Source: Sphingobacterium cavernae
GTDB lineage: Bacteria > Bacteroidota > Bacteroidia > Sphingobacteriales > Sphingobacteriaceae
Direction of reading: 5' to 3'
DNA: 64,000 bases
NCBI RefSeq assembly: GCF_008520265.1
Contig: NZ_VIQM01000006.1
Location: 1 to 64,000 of the forward strand
The position numbers and the translations under genes are program-made. Under the pieces are notes generated by a model, which was not told where the DNA came from, made no database searches, and worked only from the letters and a program-made list of their open reading frames with translations. Position 1 is the stretch's first letter. The number at the start of each line of letters is the position of its first letter. Shown piece by piece: positions 42,704-51,883 of the stretch.

Positions 42704-43225
42704 TTATAATATTAGTTTAGAATAAATGTGTTTTCCACTTTTATCTGTCCCATAAAACAAAATATATTCTGCTTCGATGTTTATTCCTGTTGAACCCTCC
42801 TTCAAGTAGATAAATAAATTATTAATACGGATATATTTTCCTGCAATAGTAGTTTCTACAAATGGTTTGTTTTGTGTATCAAACTTTAAATATAATTTTT
42901 GGGAAGGATAGGAGACGAGTGTGATTTCGTAATGATTATCACCTAATTTTTCTGTTTTAACCCCATATGCATAGCGTCGCTGAATGCCTGTCAAAGGCTT
43001 TATTTCCCCATTTTGATCAAATAATTGTCGACTTATTTTTATGGGTTCTTTGTCATTAAGTCGGAGGTTTGAAGTGTAATTTGGCTGATAAATAAAGGTG
43101 TTTTTCCCGCGATTGTGTTGAATGTAAAATAAAATGTCTTTGGCTGTTGGTTTGGGGTATCCATCTTGCGAAAAGCCTAAAGAAAAATTTGATAAAAACA
43201 GAAATAATAAAACGAGCTTCTTCAT
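42704..43225 (-). CDS. DUF4833 family secreted protein
   Basis: Protein of 173 residues. A signal peptide (KKLVLLFLFLSNFSLGFSQ) precedes a beta-rich domain with ILFYIQHNRGKNTFIYQ, PIKISRQLFDQNGEI, GIQRRYAYGVK and KLYLKFD, the DUF4833 pattern. Function unknown. Single gene between lldD and the small lipoprotein gene. Confidence 0.8.
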   Translation of the reverse strand: MKKLVLLFLFLSNFSLGFSQDGYPKPTAKDILFYIQHNRGKNTFIYQPNYTSNLRLNDKEPIKISRQLFDQNGEIKPLTGIQRRYAYGVKTEKLGDNHYEITLVSYPSQKLYLKFDTQNKPFVETTIAGKYIRINNLFIYLKEGSTGINIEAEYILFYGTDKSGKHIYSKLIL

Positions 43226-43335
43226 GTATATTCTTCCTCACAAAAACTACATTAAGATAGTTACAAAATCACCAATTAGCAATAAATACACTGTCATTAA
43301 ACTTATTAAATTTTAATAAAAGATTGATTAGTAGA

Positions 43336-43366
43336 AAAGCCTCTCTATTTTAGGTAGAAAGGCTTT
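43336..43366 (-). terminator. Terminator of the small lipoprotein gene
   Basis: Stem AAAGCC/GGCTTT with an inner TCTA/TAGA, followed on the minus strand by a T-containing tail. Confidence 0.6.
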
Positions 43367-43389
43367 ATTATTTTGTTGAGAATTTGATT

Positions 43390-43566
43390 TTAATCTCTTC
43401 TTCCACCCATAAATTTTGATATTAACCAAATAATCAGCGCAATTACAATAACTACGATTATAATACCAGACCACATGCCGGCTTTGAATATTCCTCCGAT
43501 TACCTCGCAACTTGAAAGTAGTGTGATAGTGGATAATATTGCTGCTAATAAACCTATTCTTTTCAT
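43390..43566 (-). CDS. Small membrane lipoprotein (58 residues)
   Basis: A short frame missed by length cut-offs: it starts MKRIGLLAAILSTITLLSSC with a lipobox-like LSSC, then EVIGGIFKAGMWSGI, one membrane helix (IIIVVIVIALIIWLI) and a basic GGRRD tail. This is a small protein type common in Bacteroidota, with the VIGGIFKAG core well conserved in my memory of the family. Some databases mislabel it a phosphatidate cytidylyltransferase. Real function unknown. An overlapping 88-residue frame (43328-43594) lacks these features and is rejected. Confidence 0.7.
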   Translation of the reverse strand: MKRIGLLAAILSTITLLSSCEVIGGIFKAGMWSGIIIVVIVIALIIWLISKFMGGRRD

Positions 43567-43691
43567 AATTGATATGTGTTTTATTGTAGAACAAGTTAAT
43601 GGCTAGGTTGTTTGGTTATTATTAACTTTGTTTAATTTGAAAAAATTATATCCAATAAAGAGCACCATAAATAGATAATAAAGGACTGGAG

Positions 43692-44186
43692 TTAGAAATT
43701 AAGAACACTATCTCTAGAGTTTGAGAATTCGGGAGCTATTATTGTTATTATTCCAGTAAATAATACGATTATAGTTAAAGATAAAAACAACAATCCAATG
43801 AGATTGATTTTTACTATCTTTTTTAAATTGATTTTATAAAGATCATTTTTATTTTGTTTATAATATCCACTGATTAAAGGAACAATTAACCCTAAAAGAG
43901 GATTTACAAACAATAATAATGAAGATAGATATAATGCCTTTATACTACCATTTTGGTTTTCATCAATACTAATTTGATTTACGTTTTGCATAATAATTTC
44001 TTCTAACGGTATATCTAATACGATGCAAATTTGGCGAAGACTAAAACCACTTATTTCCTCTGTTCCCTTTTCGATACGTTGCATTGTACGTAGTGATACT
44101 CCAGCCTTACCCGCAAGTTCTTGTTGGGTAAAACCTTTGGCTTTACGAGCAGTTTTAATGATTTCGTTATAATTTGGATTATTCAT
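43692..44186 (-). CDS. XRE-type HTH membrane protein
   Basis: Protein of 164 residues. The N-terminal HTH of the Cro/C1 type (ARKAKGFTQQELAGKAGVSL, then RTMQRIEKGTEEISGFSL) spans about 11-60. Two hydrophobic segments follow (about 85-105 and 131-153) separated by basic residues. Such membrane-tethered XRE proteins are frequent in Bacteroidota. Targets unknown. Monocistronic. Confidence 0.8.
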   Translation of the reverse strand: MNNPNYNEIIKTARKAKGFTQQELAGKAGVSLRTMQRIEKGTEEISGFSLRQICIVLDIPLEEIIMQNVNQISIDENQNGSIKALYLSSLLLFVNPLLGLIVPLISGYYKQNKNDLYKINLKKIVKINLIGLLFLSLTIIVLFTGIITIIAPEFSNSRDSVLNF

Positions 44187-44274
44187 GACACAAAGTTGGT
44201 TTATTATGCTTTAAACAAAGAATTATCGATATGCCAATAATACGACAATTGTGTGAAATAATGCGATTAACAAA

Positions 44275-44308
44275 AAACCTCCCGCAATTTTGACATCGCG
44301 AGAGGTTT
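44275..44308 (-). terminator. Terminator of metE
   Basis: Stem AAACCTC/GAGGTTT with inner CGC/GCG. On the minus strand it follows the metE stop (44337) and leads into a T-run. Confidence 0.75.
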
Positions 44309-44336
44309 AATTTATTTAATAATACTAGTTCCGAAA

Positions 44337-46652
44337 TTATGCTTCAGCTCTCAATACTTTAGCAGCTTCTACCATTGCTTCTAATGCAGCTTTAGTTTCT
44401 GGCCAAGCACGAGTTTTCAAACCACAGTCAGGGTTTACCCAAAGTTGAGATGCAGGAACTACATCTTTCGCTTTGCGCAACAAGTCAATCATTTCTTCTT
44501 TACTAGGTACACGTGGAGAGTGAATATCATATACACCTGGGCCGATATCGTTAGGGTATTTGAATTCGCCAGCGAAAGCATTCAACAACTTCATTTGTGA
44601 ACGTGAAGTCTCGATAGTGATTACGTCAGCATCCATCGCAGCTATATCTTTGATCACATTGTTGAATTCTGAGTAACACATGTGCGTGTGGATCTGCGTA
44701 TCATCTTCTACATTTGAAGAAGAAACACGGAATGCACGTACAGCCCAATCTAAATATTTTTGCTGTTCAGCTTGACGCAATGGTAAACCTTCACGGATAG
44801 CTGGCTCATCAATTTGAATAATTTTGATGCCTGCTTTTTCTAAAGCTTGAACTTCATCCAAGATAGCTAAAGCAATTTGATAAGTTGTCGTTTCACGAGG
44901 TTGATCGTTACGTACGAAAGACCATTGTAAGATCGTAACAGGACCTGTCAACATACCTTTTACAGGGCGGTTAGTCAATGATTGTGCGTATGATGACCAA
45001 CGAACAGTCATATCTTCTGGACGGTAAACATCACCATAAATAACTGGAGGTTTCACACAACGAGAACCGTATGATTGTACCCATCCGTATTGAGTAAACG
45101 CGTATCCTGCTAATTGCTCACCGAAATATTCCACCATGTCATTACGTTCGAATTCACCGTGTACCAATACGTCGATATCTAAGTTCTCTTGCAAACGGAT
45201 AACGCTTTCAGTTTCTTCAGCGATAGCTTTATCGTACTCTTCTTGCGTGATAACACCTTTTTTCAAGTCAGCTCTCCATTTACGAACATCTTTCGTTTGT
45301 GGGAATGAACCGATTGTAGTAGTCGCGAAATCAGGTAAACCAAATTTAGCTTTTTGCGCAGCTTTACGTGCTTCAAAAGGAGAAGTACGTTTTGCGTCTT
45401 CGTCAGTAATATTGCTTACGCGAGTTTTTACTTCAGGTTTGTGGATCAATGGAGAAGTACGACGGCTTTCAGCTGCTGCTTTGTTAGCTTCGTAACGCTC
45501 TGCAGTTGCAGTATCTACTTCGCCTTCAGCTAATACCGCTAAATCTTTTACCTCAGCCAATTTTTGCTTAGCGAATGCTAACCAGTTTTTAACCTCAGCA
45601 GGAAGAGTTTCTTCGTTTTTCTCACTGTCCAAATCAAAAGGAACGTGTAATAATGAAGAAGAAGTGCCTACCCATACTCTGTCTTTGCCTAAAGCAGCTA
45701 CAGCTTGTTGGATTTTAGCTAAAGATTTTTCGTAGTCATTTTTCCAAATGTTACGACCTTCAACAACACCTAATGAAAGTGTTAACGAAGCAGGAACTTT
45801 TGCTAAAGCAGTATCTAATTGGTTTTCACCGCGAACTAAATCTAAGTGTAAAGCGTGTACTGGTAAACTAACCGCTAAATCTTCGTTGTCTTTTAACGCT
45901 TCGAAGTACGTAGTAGCGATTAATTTAGCTCCTTTAGCCGCAGCATTCAATTTTTCGAATACCGTAGTATATAATGCTTTTACTTTAGCATCAATATCCA
46001 ATGCCAAATAAGGCTCATCAATTTGGATGTATTGTGCACCAGCGTCAGCTAGTTTCGAGATAATCTCTTCGTAAACTGGCAATAAACGATCGATCAAATC
46101 GATACGGTCAAAACCAGCCTCTTTTTCTTTACCAATTAATAAGTAAGTGATTGGGCCAATAACAACTGGTTTAGTTTCGATACCAGCAGCTTTAGCCTCG
46201 TTATATTCGTTTAAGAATTTTTCAGATGTTAATTTGAAAGTTTGATCTTTCGTGAACTCAGGCACCATGTAGTGGTAGTTCGTGTCAAACCATTTCGTCA
46301 TTTCGGATGCAGTCACATCGATTCCGTCTTGTTGGAAACCACGTGCCATAGCAAAGTATAAATCTAAACTGTAGTTGTTATCGATTTTGTCCAATAAAGA
46401 TTGGTAACGCGCAGGAATTGCGCCTACAGTTAATGATAAGTCTAATACTTGATCGTAAAAAGAAAAATCATTCGAAGGAATTAAATCAATTCCAGCATCT
46501 TTTTGAGTTTTCCAGTTGTTTTCACGAATTTCTTTCGCAGCTTTTAATAATTCTTCCGCAGAAATTTTCTTAGCCCAATACGCTTCATTAGCTTTCTTCA
46601 ATTCACGGAAAGGTCCCACACGTGGGTAGCCTAGATTGTTAGTTAGTAACAT
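44337..46652 (-). CDS. metE: Cobalamin-independent methionine synthase
   Basis: Protein of 771 residues with both MetE barrels. Zinc ligands occur in IHTHMCYSEF (His, Cys) and NPDCGLKTR (Cys), and Glu in VHGEFERNDMVEYF. The C-terminal barrel starts around TTTIGSFPQTKDVRKWR. It transfers a methyl group from 5-methyltetrahydrofolate (triglutamate) to homocysteine. Expression is very probably controlled by the SAM-I riboswitch in its leader (46726-46829). Confidence 0.97.
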   Translation of the reverse strand: MLLTNNLGYPRVGPFRELKKANEAYWAKKISAEELLKAAKEIRENNWKTQKDAGIDLIPSNDFSFYDQVLDLSLTVGAIPARYQSLLDKIDNNYSLDLYFAMARGFQQDGIDVTASEMTKWFDTNYHYMVPEFTKDQTFKLTSEKFLNEYNEAKAAGIETKPVVIGPITYLLIGKEKEAGFDRIDLIDRLLPVYEEIISKLADAGAQYIQIDEPYLALDIDAKVKALYTTVFEKLNAAAKGAKLIATTYFEALKDNEDLAVSLPVHALHLDLVRGENQLDTALAKVPASLTLSLGVVEGRNIWKNDYEKSLAKIQQAVAALGKDRVWVGTSSSLLHVPFDLDSEKNEETLPAEVKNWLAFAKQKLAEVKDLAVLAEGEVDTATAERYEANKAAAESRRTSPLIHKPEVKTRVSNITDEDAKRTSPFEARKAAQKAKFGLPDFATTTIGSFPQTKDVRKWRADLKKGVITQEEYDKAIAEETESVIRLQENLDIDVLVHGEFERNDMVEYFGEQLAGYAFTQYGWVQSYGSRCVKPPVIYGDVYRPEDMTVRWSSYAQSLTNRPVKGMLTGPVTILQWSFVRNDQPRETTTYQIALAILDEVQALEKAGIKIIQIDEPAIREGLPLRQAEQQKYLDWAVRAFRVSSSNVEDDTQIHTHMCYSEFNNVIKDIAAMDADVITIETSRSQMKLLNAFAGEFKYPNDIGPGVYDIHSPRVPSKEEMIDLLRKAKDVVPASQLWVNPDCGLKTRAWPETKAALEAMVEAAKVLRAEA

Positions 46653-46725
46653 ATAATGTTCCTTAATAAATTAAAAATTCTTTGTTTTCTTGCTAAGAGA
46701 AGGCCACTTGGAATTAGTGATCTCA

Positions 46726-46829
46726 GCTTATCTGTCCCTATCGTTAGTTCGGGTAGAATGTAGCACCTTGTCCAGTGACAGGTTGCTAAGGCTTCTTCGG
46801 GTCCAGTCCCTCAGCCTTTCTCTATAAGC
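46726..46829 (-). promoter_or_regulatory. SAM-I riboswitch (S box) of metE
   Basis: On the minus strand the leader contains GCTTATAGAGAAAGGCTGAG, GGACTGG, GAAGAAGCCTTAGCAACC and AAGGTGCTACATTC in order, the conserved S-box core. P1 is formed by GCTTAT (46829 side) with GATAAGC (46726-46732). S-adenosylmethionine binding would lower metE expression. The downstream part (46660-46725) can form a CACT/AGTG hairpin but no classic U-run terminator, so control may be at translation start. Confidence 0.9.
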
Positions 46830-47009
46830 GGTGCTAAAATATGTAATTTTCCAATAGCATCAAAATTTTTCTTAAAAACTAGTGAATAAAATTGATAGAT
46901 CTAGTAGACTATTTCATTAATAGCTTTAGATTCAGCGCAAAGAAATGAGAATAAAGCTTGCAAATTATTTTTGCGCTCTAATGGAGAGTATTTTATATAT
47001 ACTCTAATA

Positions 47010-47056
47010 AACAGGAAAACGGTCTGAAAATTTATATTCAGACCGTTTTCCTGTTT
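47010..47056. terminator. Terminator of the response regulator gene
   Basis: A 19 bp perfect stem (47010-47028 with 47037-47055) with an 8-base A/T loop, overlapping the response-regulator stop codon. A-rich and T-rich arms make it usable on both strands. Confidence 0.85.
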
Positions 47057-47741
47057 AACTAACTAGTAGCTTATATCCTCTACCGTGGACATTTACAATT
47101 TCCACACTAGCGTCTTCTTTCAAATATTTGCGAAGCTTGCTTAAAAATACATCCATGCTTCTGCCTGTGAAGTAATTGTCATCGTGCCAGATCTTTTTCA
47201 ATGCCTCTTCGCGTGTAAGGACATCATTTTTCTTCAGACAAAGTAAACGAAGAAGTTCCGCTTCTTTTGTAGAGAGTTTTTGCTGTTGGCCTTTGTATGT
47301 AATGATTTGGCTGGTGTAGTCAAAGAAATAGTTGCCAATTTCAAACTTATCAGCTAGTTCTTCCTCCTTATCTTTTGAAGCTCTCTTCAATAAAGCGTGT
47401 ATGCGCAATAATAATTCCTCTACACGGAAAGGTTTGGTGATGTAATCATCCCCACCCAATTCGAAGGCTTGCGTTTTGTCTTCCATCATACCTTTTGCTG
47501 TTGCAAAAATGATTGGAATTGTACTATTAATTTTGCGTACCTCTTTGCCTAAAGTAAATCCATCTTTTTTGGGCATCATCACATCAAAGATGCAAAGATC
47601 AAATTCACTTTTTTTAAACTCTTCAATTGCTTTTTCACCATCAGTAGATAGTGTGACATCAAATTTCCCTTTTAATTCCAGGTAATCTTTTAGTAATTCA
47701 CCAAGATTCGGGTCATCCTCTGCTAATAATATTTTCTGCAT
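47055..47741 (-). CDS. OmpR-family response regulator (RprY-like)
   Basis: Protein of 228 residues. The receiver domain has LAEDDPNLG (acidic pocket), FDVMMPKKDG with the phosphorylated Asp, the conserved Thr region IFATAKG and KPF. The C-terminal winged helix covers about 130-226 (LSTKEAELLRLLC... RSMDVFLSKLRKYL). It lies 12 bases after the kinase gene, so the two form one two-component system. Sequence resembles RprY of Bacteroides. Targets not known here. Confidence 0.92.
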   Translation of the reverse strand: MQKILLAEDDPNLGELLKDYLELKGKFDVTLSTDGEKAIEEFKKSEFDLCIFDVMMPKKDGFTLGKEVRKINSTIPIIFATAKGMMEDKTQAFELGGDDYITKPFRVEELLLRIHALLKRASKDKEEELADKFEIGNYFFDYTSQIITYKGQQQKLSTKEAELLRLLCLKKNDVLTREEALKKIWHDDNYFTGRSMDVFLSKLRKYLKEDASVEIVNVHGRGYKLLVS

Positions 47742-47753
47742 ATGTATACTTAT

Positions 47754-49604
47754 CTATTTTTTTGACGACTTTTTCAGTGGTAATACTACCTCAAAAGTTG
47801 TGCCTTTGTCTTTTTCACTTCTAACCGTTATTTTACCGTCGAAACGTTTGATAATATCATTCACATAACTTAATCCAAGGCCAAAACCTTTTACATTGTG
47901 TACATTTCCAGTAGGTATTCTATAAAATTGATCAAATATTTTTTCTGCTTGATCCTTTGTCATTCCCATACCTTTGTCTGTCACTGATACAATGATCTTA
48001 TTATTTGAATTGTATGTTTTAACAGATATTTCTGGTGAATTCGGGCTGTATTTGATCGCATTATCAACTAAATTAAACATTACATTGGATAGATGCAATT
48101 CATCACCAATTACGAGATCGTGTTTAGCAAACAGTTCTTTAGTCAGAGTGCCATTAGCTTTATCCACTTGTAGGTGCATACTATCTAATACATCCTCTAC
48201 TATACTATTCAAATACACATCTGTTTTCTCGATTTTCAGATCTTCTTTCTCCAGCTTGGCAATATTAAGAACACGTTCGATATGATTTCCTAAACGTACA
48301 TTCTCATCATAAATAATATTTGCCAATTTGTTTACGCGCTTATCATCGGCAGAAATTTCAGGATCTCGCAGAGATTCACTCGCAATCATTATTGTTGCTA
48401 CAGGAGTTTTAAACTCATGTGTCATATTGTTGATGAAATCTGTCTTCATCTCCGAGATTTTTTTCTGTCTGAAAATAATACTCAATGTATAGGCAAAACA
48501 GCCGACTAAGAGTGCAAATAATGCAATAGTTGGCAGCATCAAGTAACTGATGTTTTGCGCAATTATATTTTTTTTATTGGGGAAATAAATTGAAAGACGT
48601 CCGCGTGATTCTCCAATATCACCTTTAAATAAATCGGTGGTATAGCGTGTCAACTTTTCTGGCTCCAATAATGTTTGAGGGTCTGATGTTTGATAAATCA
48701 ACTTGAAATGGTCGCGAATCTCCATGTTGAATGGCGAATGAATGTCTCTACTACCGAGTTCTTGCTGAATCAATTGTTGCACACGACGCGTATTTATTCT
48801 TTTGTGCAATGGACGATTGGCTAACTGTACGCTCATTGCATAATCTTCTACTACACTAGCTTTCTTTCCACTGAGGATGGCAACTGTATCAAACAGTGTA
48901 ACGGGATTGGATTCGGCGAGCAAATCTTCACGAATACGATCTAATTGACTAAGTAAATTGTTAATGCGTAAATTTATTTTTTCATCCTCTTTTGGAGGAA
49001 GCGTAGCTATCTGATACCAATTGACAAAACCCGTTAATAAATCAAATTCTGAAATAACATATCGAACAGAATCATCTTTTGCAGAAACTCTTGGTATCTC
49101 TCGGGTTGCTGACACGATTACGTAGGTGTTGGCAAGTGTCGTGCCTATAATAGGCTCTTGCTCCAAGCGAATCTGAATAAATTTACGGTTCTGCTTGTTT
49201 TTATAATAGGTTTCAAAAAACCAATTGTCAATAGGCGTAACATTTGGATACCTCGATTTCAGTTCTTCATCGGCTTCCTTAAATTTTTCGTAATTCTGTT
49301 GCTGTTTAGTGCGTAGCCTGTCGATTTCTTCTTGAATACTTACCTGTTGAGCTAGTTTTTGTTGTTTTTTTTGCTCAGCAATATATTTATCTCGATTTAT
49401 TCTACCCTGTGTTTTGTATGAATCTTGTATCTCTGTTTTTTCGATTTCCGAAGCGACCTTAGACAAAGAAGTATTTACTTTTTCGTCAAAAAGCTGAGAT
49501 TCTTGATAATATGTTTCACGGATAAAATAATATTGCATCGCCATTACGCCAAGTAAGGCAATTGACATCAGCCATATTATAAGTGAGATGCTTTTTTTCT
49601 TCAT
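47754..49604 (-). CDS. Sensor histidine kinase (RprX-like)
   Basis: Protein of 616 residues from the ATG at 49604 (MKKKSISLIIWLM). TM1 spans about 5-25. The periplasmic part begins with a long coiled coil (KKQQKLAQQVSIQEEIDRLR...) and includes a folded region to about 365. TM2 follows (LMLPTIALFALLVGCFAYTL). The H box is NNMTHEFKTPVATI, the N box NLVDNAIKYSP, and G boxes are DKGMGM and GFGLGLS. It phosphorylates the adjacent OmpR-type regulator. Confidence 0.92.
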   Translation of the reverse strand: MKKKSISLIIWLMSIALLGVMAMQYYFIRETYYQESQLFDEKVNTSLSKVASEIEKTEIQDSYKTQGRINRDKYIAEQKKQQKLAQQVSIQEEIDRLRTKQQQNYEKFKEADEELKSRYPNVTPIDNWFFETYYKNKQNRKFIQIRLEQEPIIGTTLANTYVIVSATREIPRVSAKDDSVRYVISEFDLLTGFVNWYQIATLPPKEDEKINLRINNLLSQLDRIREDLLAESNPVTLFDTVAILSGKKASVVEDYAMSVQLANRPLHKRINTRRVQQLIQQELGSRDIHSPFNMEIRDHFKLIYQTSDPQTLLEPEKLTRYTTDLFKGDIGESRGRLSIYFPNKKNIIAQNISYLMLPTIALFALLVGCFAYTLSIIFRQKKISEMKTDFINNMTHEFKTPVATIMIASESLRDPEISADDKRVNKLANIIYDENVRLGNHIERVLNIAKLEKEDLKIEKTDVYLNSIVEDVLDSMHLQVDKANGTLTKELFAKHDLVIGDELHLSNVMFNLVDNAIKYSPNSPEISVKTYNSNNKIIVSVTDKGMGMTKDQAEKIFDQFYRIPTGNVHNVKGFGLGLSYVNDIIKRFDGKITVRSEKDKGTTFEVVLPLKKSSKK

Positions 49605-49714
49605 TCCATACAAAAATAACAATGATTACTTGTTAATAGCCTCATTTAACAGATTTTAACTTGAATGCGTAACCATTAATTGATAACTTTAATTGTTTAA
49701 TAACCAATAAGTTT

Positions 49715-50074
49715 ATGAAAGCATTCTTTTTAGTTTTTTCAATGGTCGGATTTTGTTATTTCTTTGCCTATGCGCAACATAAAGGTAAGGAAGCAAAATA
49801 TAAAAGATTTTCATTGCCCAATATCGATTTACCGCTGCAAGATTCATTACAAAAGAGAAAACCTGTGAATTTGGATTCTTATATTCAAAAGGGTGATAAT
49901 TCCGTCGCTATTCCGAACGTATATACTAAGAAAGAGGAAGAGTCCTACGCTATGTCTGTGAAGAAATTAAATGGAAAAGGTCTGGCTCCGATGCCTGGTA
50001 CAGAGAATTTAGATAAGATTGATTTAAAAGTTCAGCCAGATTCCCTAAAATTTCTAGGCAAATATAAAAAATAA
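49715..50074 (+). CDS. Small secreted hypothetical protein
   Basis: Protein of 119 residues. The signal peptide MKAFFLVFSMVGFCYFFAYA is followed by a hydrophilic, proline- and lysine-rich chain (LPNIDLPLQDSLQKRKPVN, NGKGLAPMPGTENL). No domain recognised. Similar short exported proteins occur next to RprXY-like systems, but I cannot name the family. Divergent from the histidine kinase, with which it may share control. Confidence 0.6.
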   Translation: MKAFFLVFSMVGFCYFFAYAQHKGKEAKYKRFSLPNIDLPLQDSLQKRKPVNLDSYIQKGDNSVAIPNVYTKKEEESYAMSVKKLNGKGLAPMPGTENLDKIDLKVQPDSLKFLGKYKK

Positions 50075-50102
50075 AATGGCGAGATATTTATCTCGCCATT
50101 TG
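50073..50102. terminator. 30 bp terminator hairpin, left copy flanking the IS
   Basis: Nearly perfect palindrome built on ATGGCGAGATA/TATCTCGCCAT, overlapping the stop codon of the preceding gene. An identical 30-base copy lies at 51849-51878, immediately outside the other IS end. Confidence 0.85.
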
Positions 50103-50113
50103 CTTTACTTTGG

Positions 50114-51545
50114 CTAGTTTCTCATATATATTAAAGAAGAAACAGCATTATTCATGATTTTACCTTGTTTCGCTAATTTATTTTCAATGTTCACGAAGTC
50201 GGTTAAATTGATTTTTGAGCTTATAGCCCAGTTTTCTAACCTAACCGCATTTAATATGTCACCTGTTGTTGTTCTATTTTGTCCTTGTTTATTATACCAT
50301 TTTGGAGCTGGAAGTTTATCATTATTTAGTTGATTAGCTTTGTGTGAAGCAAGTAGAAGCATACCGTAACAAGCTGATAAGAACGCTGGCACTTTTTGCA
50401 CGGCTTGTTTTTCTCTCACCTGTGCTTGTCCACACCCCATTAAGCTTTTTTGATCTCTAAACCCCACTTCGATTTCCCATCTTCGTATGTAGGATTGAAC
50501 TAAAGTTTTGAGATTTATTTCTTGATCAGTGGAGATTAAATATGCGGGGTTTCGGTAGAGTAATTTAGACTTTTTAGTTAATCTATATCCAATAGGCTTG
50601 ATTACAATCAACATTAAATTTTTATCACCAGATTTTTTCCAACGTATATCCTTGAGCACTTTTACCTGTAATTCTCTTATCTTTCCAGCGACCCAAACCT
50701 CGATAGACTGATAAGGTACAGCGTCATCTTTCTTGGTTTGTTCTGGCGTTGGTAACTCTTGCCCATAATAGGCTTTACGTCCGCGGGAACCAGGTTTTTT
50801 CTCTTGCGTAGGTAAAGCATACAGTTTAGCATCCTTACGAATACGTCCTAACAAAACTACATTTTCAGGTAATTTGCGTAGCACGGTCTCATTGGTATAG
50901 CTACCATCTACACTGAGTATGAGTTTTCGCAATTGGTATCCATCTTGATTCAAATCTTGACGCAACTGTATAATTCGCTCAATACCTACTGCGCTCATTT
51001 TTTCTTTCTTCTGCCGCTCACGAAAAATTGCTACTTCTTGCTCGCTAGCATCTTTCGCAGGTTTAGCAATTGGAGGACAATGTAAAAAATCTACAGGAAT
51101 AGCACGTGAGGGACCATAAATATCTTTCTGTAAAAGGGATAGTGATATTTGAATAAATCGCTGTCCCCAAATAAAATTATTAGCAAACGGAGGGCCTAAT
51201 GGATCACGTAGCCAACCTGAACCATATATTTTCTTCCCTGTCTTTCGCAATAGGGTATCGTCCATGTGCGCATAGATATACCTATCCTCTGATTCATTCA
51301 AAAGAACAACTTGTTTTCGAATTACCCCAAAAATATCTTTTAGATTCATTCGGCTCCCCTTAAATAGACGGTATGCTGCAGACCAATCTTTAAATTGATT
51401 GCCACTTGCTGTTAACATACCAGTCACTGTACATCGACCTAGACTACATAGCAAACCCAATGCTAAACTGCGGGCTCTCTGAAAGGTACGGTGTTGATTA
51501 AAAGCCGAACTACATTGTTCAAAAAGATATTGAAAATGAGCGATT
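50114..51545 (-). CDS. DDE transposase (IS4 superfamily), frame open upstream of any ATG
   Basis: The transposase reads TTG-GGT at 51460 as the first possible start, but the frame is open upstream to about 51570. It encodes IIAHFQYLFEQCSSAFNQHR then TFQRARSLALG, which resembles transposase N-termini. No ATG precedes GMLTASGNQFKDW. The core has HMDDTLLRK (first Asp), LSVDGSYTNE (second Asp) and YIRRWEIEVGFRDQKSLMG (third acidic residue, the Y-R-E-K type motif). It probably needs +1 frameshifting or transcript slippage from the upstream AbrB-like ORF. The frame is intact to the stop at 50114. Confidence 0.8.
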
Positions 51546-51749
51546 ATGCTTTTTTGGGAAGTTTTTTTTAAGGTCTTTTACAGACTCGTCACTTCGTTGA
51601 AGAACAAGTCGCTGATGATCATCTATTACCCACTCTACAATTTCTCCTTGTTGAAATTCAATAGCTTGAGCAACTGCGGCTGGAAAGTTAACATACCACT
51701 GTTCACTTTTAGCGCGTTTAATCACTTGAACTTTTGTTGGATATCCCAT
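51519..51749 (-). CDS. AbrB-like small DNA-binding protein, putative IS orfA
   Basis: Protein of 76 residues, MGYPTKVQVIKRAKSEQWYV, then FPAAVAQAIEFQQGEIVEWV, resembling a SpoVT/AbrB (MazE-like) swapped-hairpin domain. It overlaps the transposase frame at its 3' end. An A8 run and a CCAAAAAAG stretch lie in the overlap, suitable for slippage. Either an IS-encoded regulator or the first part of a fusion transposase. Confidence 0.6.
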   Translation of the reverse strand: MGYPTKVQVIKRAKSEQWYVNFPAAVAQAIEFQQGEIVEWVIDDHQRLVLQRSDESVKDLKKNFPKKHNRSFSISF

Positions 51750-51848
51750 ATCTAGTTGTTTAACTAGATGTTAGGTTATAAAAAAAATTCGATAAATCAA
51801 AAATCATTGCATTTTTTTTTAAAATATCTAGTAAACAGCCAAAGTCAA

Positions 51849-51878
51849 GAAAATGGCGAGATATTTATCTCGCCATTT
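51849..51878. terminator. 30 bp terminator hairpin, right copy flanking the IS
   Basis: Identical in all 30 bases to 50073-50102. It now lies between the IS and the convergent end of pyk. It probably served, before insertion, as the shared terminator of the small secreted gene and pyk. Confidence 0.85.
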
Positions 51879-51883
51879 GTATA

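Larger units (their letters stand above)
50103..51848 (-). mobile_element. Insertion sequence, IS4-superfamily type, bounded by terminator repeats
   Basis: Ends: CTTTACTTTGGCTAGTTTCT on the left (50103-50122) and, reverse-complemented, CTTGACTTTGGCTGTTTACT on the right, about 16 of 20 identical. Inside are an AbrB-like ORF and a DDE transposase. A perfect 30-base direct repeat abuts both ends. I cannot name the exact IS family. Confidence 0.8.

Noticed and set aside
43328..43594. 88-codon minus-strand ORF
   Set aside because: It overlaps, in another frame, the 58-residue lipoprotein-like gene, which has a signal, lipobox and membrane helix. The longer frame has no such features.
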